From positions 109,246 through 173,245 of the forward strand of contig NZ_AOIU01000005.1 of the NCBI RefSeq assembly GCF_000337455.1: DNA of 64,000 nt, given 5' to 3'. Below, piece by piece: positions 59,094 to 64,000 of the stretch. A program made the position numbers and the translations under genes. Numbering within the stretch: position 1 is the stretch's first letter; each line of letters starts with the position of its first letter. The stretch is from Halosimplex carlsbadense 2-9-1. GTDB taxonomy: Archaea > Halobacteriota > Halobacteria > Halobacteriales > Haloarculaceae. Under the pieces are notes generated by a model that was not told the DNA's origin, searched no databases, and saw only the letters and a list, made by a program, of their open reading frames with translations.

Positions 59094-61166
59094 TCACTCC
59101 GCCGTCGATTCGTCGTCGAATCGGGCGGCGAGCAGCTTGCGCTCGGCGACCCTGAGGTGTTTGTGGAACGTCGGCGCCGAGACGCCGAGCGACTCGGCGA
59201 CTTCCTCCCCGGTGGACTCGCGGGGCCACTCGAAGAAGCCGGCGTAGTAGGCGGTCTCGATGGCCGTCTGCTGGCGGTCGGTCAGGTCGGCGTCGAGCGA
59301 CGGCGACGAGGAGACCGAGTCGGTCCCCGAACGCGGGCGGTCGCGCTGGGCGCGGACCTCGATGTCCGCGAACGCCTCGTCGAGCGCCTCGACGACGGTA
59401 CGCACGTCCGCGGCGACCGGCAGCTCGGCCACCACTTCGCACTCGCCCTCCGCCGCCGAGGCCGAGCGGACGGCCCCGCCGTGGTCGGCGATCACGCCGA
59501 AGGCGCTCTCGGCGTCGAGCGTCGCTTCGAGCAGCGACTCCCCGTCGGGGCCGACGCTGACGACGCGGGCCGACTCGACGCCCGCGAACTCGTCGGCGAA
59601 CCCGAGCACGTCGTCCGGGTCGGCTCCCGCGACGGTCAGGTAGTAGCGGAGGCTCTCGTCGGCCTGGACGGTCGCTCCGTCGAAGGCTACCTCGCAGTCC
59701 AGCGCGGCCGACAGCGCCGCGAAGAAGTGCCGCTCGTCGCCGATCGCCAGTCGCAGCTCCGTCACGCGCTCGGCGACCAGCGCCTGTCGGGTCGTCACCG
59801 CGTTGATCGCGTGACCGATCGTCGCTCCGAGTTCGGCGAGCACGTCCTGTTCGGTGTCGTCGAAGGCGCCCGGCTCGTCCGCGTAGACGGTCAACACGCC
59901 GTATATCGTCCCATCGTAGCCCAGCGGGACGCTGGCCGCAGAGCGGATCCCGTGGTCGGCCGCGGCCGCGCGCACCCCTTCGAAGGACGGGTCGGTGTCC
60001 ACGTCGTGGGTGACCTGCACCGACCGCGAGCGGATCGCCCGGCCAGCGGGGCCGGTGCCGTTCGGCTCGGCCGACCGCGTGACCGTGATCGCGTCGAGGT
60101 AGTCGGCCACGTCGCCGCCGTGAGCCCGCGGACTCACCTCGTCGCTGCTGGCGTTCACGTCGCCGATCCAGGCCGAACGGTACGGGTCGGCGGCCGCCAG
60201 CGCCTCGCAGACCGCCTCGTCGATCTCCCTGCGCGTCGTCGCCTGCACCAGCGCCTGGTCGATCCCCCGGATGACCGCGTTGATGCGGTCGAGCCGTTCG
60301 AGCTGTTCGTTCTGCTCGCGCAGCCGGCGCTCGCGGGCCTTCTGATAGGAGATGTCTTCGACGACGACCACGACTCGGCCGCCGCCGTCGCCGTCCGACA
60401 GCGGCGCCGCGCTGACCTGCACCCAGACGCGCTCGCCGTCGGTCCGCTCGACGCGCTGTTCGACCTCGGTCACCGGTCGCCCCGAATCGCGAGCGATCTG
60501 GAACACCCGCTCGTCGGGCGGGATCGGCTCGCCGTCGGCGTCCAGCAGCCGCCAGGCGTCGGTCTCCCGGGAGTCGCCGATCACGTCCGCCGGGTCGGTG
60601 CCCAGGATCTCGCCCGCGCGGTCGTTCATCCGCTCGATGACGCCCTCGTCGGAGAGGACGACCAGCCCCGTCGGGACCGTCCGCAGGAGCTGCTCGGTCA
60701 GGTCCCGCTCGCGGCGGCGTTCGATGCGCTCGGCGTGGCGGTCGGACACGTCGCGGACGATAGCGGTCAACAGCCACGCCCCGTCGTCGCGGTGGGCGCG
60801 CAAGGAGAGCTCGATCGGGACGAGTCGCCCCTCCCGGTGGCGCCCGACGGTCTCGATCCCGTCCCACTCCGACGGCGGCGCCGGGGCCGACTGCAGCGCC
60901 TCGAAGGCCGCCCGAATGCGCGGGCGCTGGTCCTCGGGCACGAACGCCGTCACCGACCGCCCGATCAGCGTCTCGGGGTCGTAGCCGAACGTCTCCTCCA
61001 TGGCGGGGTTGGCGAAGACGATCCCCCCCGTCTCGTCGACCGTCACGATCGCGTCCGACGCGCTCTCGACCAGCGTCCGGAAGAACGATTCGTCCCCCGC
61101 GACGACCGACGGATCGTAGGCGCACTCGCCCCCCGACCGCGCGTTCTCCCCCTCTGTCCGTGTCAT
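59094..61166 (-). CDS. PAS/GAF Bat-type transcriptional regulator
   Basis: A 690-aa soluble one-component regulator without membrane segments. Two PAS domains (about 28-140, with VDETGGIVFANPAMEETFGY; and about 150-270, with LSDEGVIERMNDRAGEILGT), one GAF-like domain (about 295-430), a bacterio-opsin-activator-type domain (about 450-600) and the C-terminal HTH_10: DRQQTAIETAYYAGFFEWPR with GEEVAESLGVSAPTFHKHLR. Likely senses a small molecule, redox or light cue through PAS/GAF. AT-rich sequence 61197-61222 (minus strand AATAAC, TTTAC) is the likely promoter. The small winged-helix gene is downstream on the same strand. Confidence 0.88.
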   Translation of the reverse strand: MTRTEGENARSGGECAYDPSVVAGDESFFRTLVESASDAIVTVDETGGIVFANPAMEETFGYDPETLIGRSVTAFVPEDQRPRIRAAFEALQSAPAPPSEWDGIETVGRHREGRLVPIELSLRAHRDDGAWLLTAIVRDVSDRHAERIERRRERDLTEQLLRTVPTGLVVLSDEGVIERMNDRAGEILGTDPADVIGDSRETDAWRLLDADGEPIPPDERVFQIARDSGRPVTEVEQRVERTDGERVWVQVSAAPLSDGDGGGRVVVVVEDISYQKARERRLREQNEQLERLDRINAVIRGIDQALVQATTRREIDEAVCEALAAADPYRSAWIGDVNASSDEVSPRAHGGDVADYLDAITVTRSAEPNGTGPAGRAIRSRSVQVTHDVDTDPSFEGVRAAAADHGIRSAASVPLGYDGTIYGVLTVYADEPGAFDDTEQDVLAELGATIGHAINAVTTRQALVAERVTELRLAIGDERHFFAALSAALDCEVAFDGATVQADESLRYYLTVAGADPDDVLGFADEFAGVESARVVSVGPDGESLLEATLDAESAFGVIADHGGAVRSASAAEGECEVVAELPVAADVRTVVEALDEAFADIEVRAQRDRPRSGTDSVSSSPSLDADLTDRQQTAIETAYYAGFFEWPRESTGEEVAESLGVSAPTFHKHLRVAERKLLAARFDDESTAE

Positions 61167-61189
61167 TCCTCGGGCCTCACTGGTCGCCC

Positions 61190-61225
61190 CGCGCGTAAAT
61201 ATGTCAGGTTATTAATCGATAAACG
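61190..61225 (-). promoter_or_regulatory. AT-rich promoter region of the 59094-61166 regulator
   Basis: Minus-strand sequence contains TTTATCGATTAATAACC and CATATTTAC, the only AT-rich stretch in this area, 25-60 nt before ATG 61166. The exact TATA box is not decided. Bases 61167-61307 otherwise hold nothing. Confidence 0.35.
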
Positions 61226-61307
61226 AGGGTAACGGAGCCGTACGTACTCGGCCAGTTGGCGGGACACAACTGGGGAGCGCGGCGGGCGACCGCGTCCGCG
61301 CCGGCGC

Positions 61308-62000
61308 TCAGGCGGACGAGGCGGGGGAGGGGGAAGCGGAGGCGTCCGTCGCGGATTCGTCGTCGGACCCGTCGGCGTCGGCCGCGGTTTCGTCGTCGCC
61401 GCTCACCGCCGAGCGCTGGGGGGCGATGACGGTCTCGCCGCCGTAGAGGCGATGGCCCACGTCGACGGTCAGGTCGTCGGGGCCGTACTCGGGCGGGAAG
61501 ACCATGTCGAAGCGGCTGCCGAAGGAGATGTGGCCGATTCGCTGGCCGCGGGCGACCTCCTGGCCGGGGTCGACGTAGGAGTAGGTCCGGCGGGCGAACG
61601 TGCCGGCGATCTGTTCGAGGGTGTAGTCCTCGAACTCGAAGCGCAGGCGTTCGTTCTCCTCGGCGTCTTTCGTGAAGGCGAGTTTGTTCGCGCCCGGGAT
61701 GTGTTCGACGTTCTCGACGGTCCCGTCCATCGCCGCGCGGTTGACGTGGACGTCCCAGCCGCTCATGTAGATGCCCAGCCGGAGCCCTTCCTCCTCCTCG
61801 CGGACGACGGTCACCTTCCCGTCGGCCGGGGCGACGACGCCCTGGGGCGGCACGACCCGGGCGGGGTCGCGGTGGAAGTAGACCACGCCGACCGCGGCGA
61901 CGACGCAGGCGCCGCTCGCGACGCGTGAGAACGGGAACAGGACCGCCCCGACGACCACTGCGAGCAGCGCGTATCTCAGACTGCCGTTCGCGACGCTCAT
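61308..62000 (-). CDS. asd: Archaetidylserine decarboxylase (PSD-A type)
   Basis: A 230-aa pyruvoyl enzyme that decarboxylates archaetidylserine (or phosphatidylserine) to the ethanolamine lipid. Two membrane helices near the N-terminus (about 8-40), the characteristic YFHRDPARVVPP, VVAPADGKVT, IYMSGWDVHVNRAAMDG, and the self-processing site in IGHISFGSRFDMVFP, where the proenzyme splits at Gly-Ser to form pyruvoyl-Ser. An acidic Asp/Ser-rich tail of about 35 residues follows. Start ATG 62000 after AT-rich GGCTTATC (minus) about 25-30 nt upstream. Confidence 0.9.
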   Translation of the reverse strand: MSVANGSLRYALLAVVVGAVLFPFSRVASGACVVAAVGVVYFHRDPARVVPPQGVVAPADGKVTVVREEEEGLRLGIYMSGWDVHVNRAAMDGTVENVEHIPGANKLAFTKDAEENERLRFEFEDYTLEQIAGTFARRTYSYVDPGQEVARGQRIGHISFGSRFDMVFPPEYGPDDLTVDVGHRLYGGETVIAPQRSAVSGDDETAADADGSDDESATDASASPSPASSA

Positions 62001-62104
62001 TGTCGCTATTCCGATCCGTTCCGATGATAAGCCTTCTGAACGGGTCGGTCGCCCGACGCTCCGGTGGCGATGGGTCGTCCGACTCCCGCCCACCGACGGC
62101 GCGC

Positions 62105-62560
62105 TCAGTCGTCGAGCGAGGCGACGCCCGTCTCGACCAGGTCGGCGAGGACGTTCCGCGCGTGACCGTCCGCGTCGACGCCGGTGTAGGTCGCCTGGAC
62201 GGACCCGTCGACGACGACGAACGTCGTCCGACTCGCGACGCCCCGGGTTCGCTCGACGTCGAAGGCGTCGACCAGTTCGCCGTCGGGGTCGGCCAGCAGG
62301 TCGAACTCGATCCCGTACTCCTCGGCGAACGCCGCGTGGGAGTCGACGCCGTCGACCGAGACGCCGTAGACGGTCACGCCGGCGTCGCGGTAGCTCTCCA
62401 GTTCCGCCTGGAACTGCTCGGCTTCGGTCGTACAGCCGGGCGTGTCGTCTTTCGGGTAGAAGTAGACGACGGAGACCCCCGCCCAGTCGGGTTCGACCGT
62501 CTCGCCGTCCTGGTTCGGGGCCGCCACCTCGGGCGCCGGGTCGCCGGGTTCGAGTGCCAT
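62105..62560 (-). CDS. bcp: Bcp-type peroxiredoxin
   Basis: A 151-aa thiol peroxidase that reduces peroxides. Peroxidatic Cys43 in DTPGCTTEAEQF; PNQDGETVEPD and VVYFYPKDDT precede it. The second Cys typical of many Bcp proteins five residues on is absent (Glu48), so it is a 1-Cys form. Also seen: GVSVDGVDSHAAFAEEYGIE and RTTFVVVDGSVQATY. It is on the same strand as, and 106 nt upstream of, the decarboxylase gene. Reductant unknown. Confidence 0.92.
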   Translation of the reverse strand: MALEPGDPAPEVAAPNQDGETVEPDWAGVSVVYFYPKDDTPGCTTEAEQFQAELESYRDAGVTVYGVSVDGVDSHAAFAEEYGIEFDLLADPDGELVDAFDVERTRGVASRTTFVVVDGSVQATYTGVDADGHARNVLADLVETGVASLDD

Positions 62561-62667
62561 ACCGACGGCTCGGACCGACGGCGAAAGCCGGTTTCGGTTG
62601 CGGCGACCGGCGCCGTCGACACCGGCCGTCGCGCCGGGGCGCCCGCTCGCGGACCCGTACCGCGCGG

Positions 62668-63072
62668 TCAGTTGACGGGAATGTCGGTGCCGCCGTCGTC
62701 GCTCGTCGTCCGTTTGGGGAGCGTGACCGTCAGTACCCCCTGCTCGTATGACGCGCTCGCTTCGGACTCGACGACGGGCTCGGGCAGGCCGACTCGACGA
62801 GTGATCGACTCGCCGTGTCGCTCGCGCGTGACGTAGCGGTCGGCCTCCTCGACGGCCTCGGTCTCCCGGCTGGCCGACACGGTGAGCGTCGTCGAGTCGG
62901 TCAGCTGTACGTCGATGTCGTCGCGGTCGTAGCCGGGCAGGTCGGCGACGACGGCGAACGCCTCGCCGGTGTCCGCCACGTCGACCGCCAGGTCGCCCGA
63001 CGGTTCGAGCCCGCCGGTCATCACGTCGATCAGCTCCTCGATGTCGCCGAACGGATCGGTGGATCCCGTCAT
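62668..63072 (-). CDS. hsp20: Hsp20 small heat-shock protein
   Basis: A 134-aa alpha-crystallin-domain chaperone. N-terminal MTGSTDPFGDIEELIDVMTG; alpha-crystallin core with LAVDVADTGEAFAVVADLPG, DIDVQLTDSTTLTVSASRET, ITRRVGLPEPVVESEASASY and GVLTVTLPK (IxV/L-type motif). A short polar tail follows. The start is preceded, centred about 30 nt upstream, by CTTAAG within a near-perfect 20-bp palindrome (63093-63112). Confidence 0.92.
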   Translation of the reverse strand: MTGSTDPFGDIEELIDVMTGGLEPSGDLAVDVADTGEAFAVVADLPGYDRDDIDVQLTDSTTLTVSASRETEAVEEADRYVTRERHGESITRRVGLPEPVVESEASASYEQGVLTVTLPKRTTSDDGGTDIPVN

Positions 63073-63092
63073 GTCACTCGGCGGTACGTCCC

Positions 63093-63112
63093 CGCGCGTC
63101 TTAAGCCGCGCG
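63093..63112 (-). promoter_or_regulatory. Palindrome centred on the hsp20 TATA box
   Basis: CGCGCG, T, CTTAAG, C, CGCGCG: a 20-bp palindrome with two mismatches whose centre is the TATA-like CTTAAG (63100-63105), about 30 nt before the hsp20 ATG. A regulator bound here would compete with TBP, consistent with heat-shock repression. No regulator gene is identified. Confidence 0.5.
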
Positions 63113-63187
63113 TCCGCGCCGGCCCCGACTCGGCGGACGAGCCGAGCCCCCGCCGGGGCGGGTTCGCCTACGGAGTGAAAGAGACCG

Positions 63188-63204
63188 GGCACCTTTTTTG
63201 TGCC
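63188..63204 (+). promoter_or_regulatory. T-run between inverted repeats, 5' of PAS gene
   Basis: GGCAC (63188-63192) and GTGCC (63200-63204) flank a CTTTTTT run centred about 28 nt before ATG 63224. The T-run could serve as TATA-like sequence or as a terminator after the divergent hsp20 gene. Confidence 0.35.
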
Positions 63205-63223
63205 AGCGGTCGAATTCGGATAG

Positions 63224-64000
63224 ATGACTTCGCGCGACTGGGTCGAGAGCGGGGGCGACGCCACACCGTCCGACCGCCCGGATCCCCCCTCCGAACCGCC
63301 GTCGGACCTCCCCGACGAGTACGAGACCATCTTCCGGACCGTCGACGACGCGGTCTTTCTCGTCGGCGTCGACGGTGTCGCCCCGGCCGATACGTACCGG
63401 TACCGCCGCGTCAACCCCGCCTACGAGTCGCTCACGGAGCGGTCCGCGTCCGAGATACTGAACCGGACGCCACGCGAGGTGTTCGGCGAATCCCTCGGGA
63501 GCGACATCGCCGCGCAGTACCGCCGCTGCGTCGAGACGGGCGAGACCGTCGAGTACGAGGAGACCCTCTCGTTCCCCGCCGACCGTCGGACGTTCGAGAC
63601 GAAACTGACGCCGATCCGTCCCGACGGCGAAGTGACGCGGATCGTCGGCATCTCGCGGGACATCACCGAGCGGCGAGCGCGCGAGCGCGAACTCGAACGG
63701 AACCGGGACCTCCGCTCGAAGACCGAGCGGCTCGCACGGGTCGGCGGCTGGGAACTCGACCGCCGCGCCGACGCCCTCCGCTGGACGGACGGGACGCGGT
63801 CGATCTTCGCGGTCGACGACGGGTACGAGCCGACCCTCGCCGACGCGGTCGAGTTCTACCACCCCGACGACCGCTCGCGGATCCGACGCCTCGTCCGCCG
63901 GTGTTGTGAGGACGAGACGCCGTACGACGTGGTACTCCGGGCACGGACCGCCGCGGGCGACGACCGGTGGATCCGCTCGGTGGGTGAGCCAGTCTCGTCG
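63224..64000 (+). CDS. PAS-domain sensor protein, N-terminal part
   Basis: Open for 259 codons to the window edge, so the gene is incomplete. Starts MTSRDWVESGGDATPSDRPD. A first PAS/PAC (about residues 35-150; ETIFRTVDDAVFLVGVDGVA, RRVNPAYESLTERSASEILN, RTFETKLTPIRPDGEVTRIV with GISRDITERRARERELER) is followed by a short linker and a second PAS (about 165-255; RVGGWELDRRADALRWTDGT, VEFYHPDDRSRIRRLVRRC). Typical of haloarchaeal histidine kinases or Bat-like regulators; the output domain is outside the window. Confidence 0.85.
   Translation, partial: MTSRDWVESGGDATPSDRPDPPSEPPSDLPDEYETIFRTVDDAVFLVGVDGVAPADTYRYRRVNPAYESLTERSASEILNRTPREVFGESLGSDIAAQYRRCVETGETVEYEETLSFPADRRTFETKLTPIRPDGEVTRIVGISRDITERRARERELERNRDLRSKTERLARVGGWELDRRADALRWTDGTRSIFAVDDGYEPTLADAVEFYHPDDRSRIRRLVRRCCEDETPYDVVLRARTAAGDDRWIRSVGEPVSS

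Overview
The window is chromosomal DNA from an extremely halophilic archaeon (class Halobacteria). GC content is very high, the predicted proteins are rich in Asp and Glu, many genes begin 25-30 nt downstream of a TATA-like box as leaderless transcripts do, and the gene set is archaeal or specifically haloarchaeal: PAN, aIF5B, Nob1, S19e, PDCD5, pyruvoyl arginine decarboxylase, bacterio-opsin-activator (Bat)-like regulators, halocyanins, HalOD1. Genus cannot be fixed from sequence alone; a Haloarcula/Halosimplex-type organism is a reasonable guess. No rRNA, tRNA, CRISPR array, insertion sequence or prophage was seen.

Layout. 1-7.2 kb: 3' end of the proteasome-activating ATPase, NAD synthetase, arginine decarboxylase, several small proteins, a HalOD1 protein and a membrane-anchored GAF/HTH regulator with a small membrane partner. 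7.4-14 kb: aIF5B, two tandem halocyanins, a PRC-barrel/Nob1 pair, a CPBP protease and glucose-6-phosphate isomerase. 14-22.5 kb: membrane and DUF proteins, oligoendopeptidase F, a methyltransferase and hisS-truA. 22.5-29.4 kb: a divergent regulator/DUF7509-like pair, the S19e-PDCD5-PP-loop cluster, thiL, a site-2 protease and a DUF7123-like protein. 29.7-37 kb: pyrH-lysS, a lipoprotein, a PDZ site-2 protease and a PitA-like chlorite-dismutase/ABM fusion. 37-48.4 kb: SDR, MFS, SufU, methyltransferase, J-domain/ferredoxin fusion, DUF302, DUF192, M20 peptidase and small membrane proteins. 48.5-64 kb: SufS, M32 carboxypeptidase, soluble chemotaxis transducer, UbaA/MoeB-like E1, bacterial-type LeuRS, a second Bat-like regulator, archaetidylserine decarboxylase, peroxiredoxin, Hsp20 and a truncated PAS protein at the right edge.

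Most of this is housekeeping. Functional groups include protein turnover (PAN, two site-2 proteases, CPBP, M3, M32 and M20 peptidases), translation (aIF5B, LysRS, HisRS, LeuRS, TruA, Nob1, S19e), sulfur transfer (SufS, SufU, UbaA) and redox or heme handling (halocyanins, PitA-like protein, J-ferredoxin).

The least explained structure is noncoding. One dispersed element occurs three times (614-794, 32916-33063 reverse, 43264-43417), each time ahead of a gene in the same orientation. A second, about 310 nt long, occurs twice (15676-15984, 19934-20247); its ends pair, and the paired sequences differ between copies while pairing is kept. Other leads are a halocyanin that has lost a copper ligand, a DUF7509-like protein with a possible nucleoside-deoxyribosyltransferase/TIR-type fold facing its own regulator, and palindromes placed on TATA boxes.
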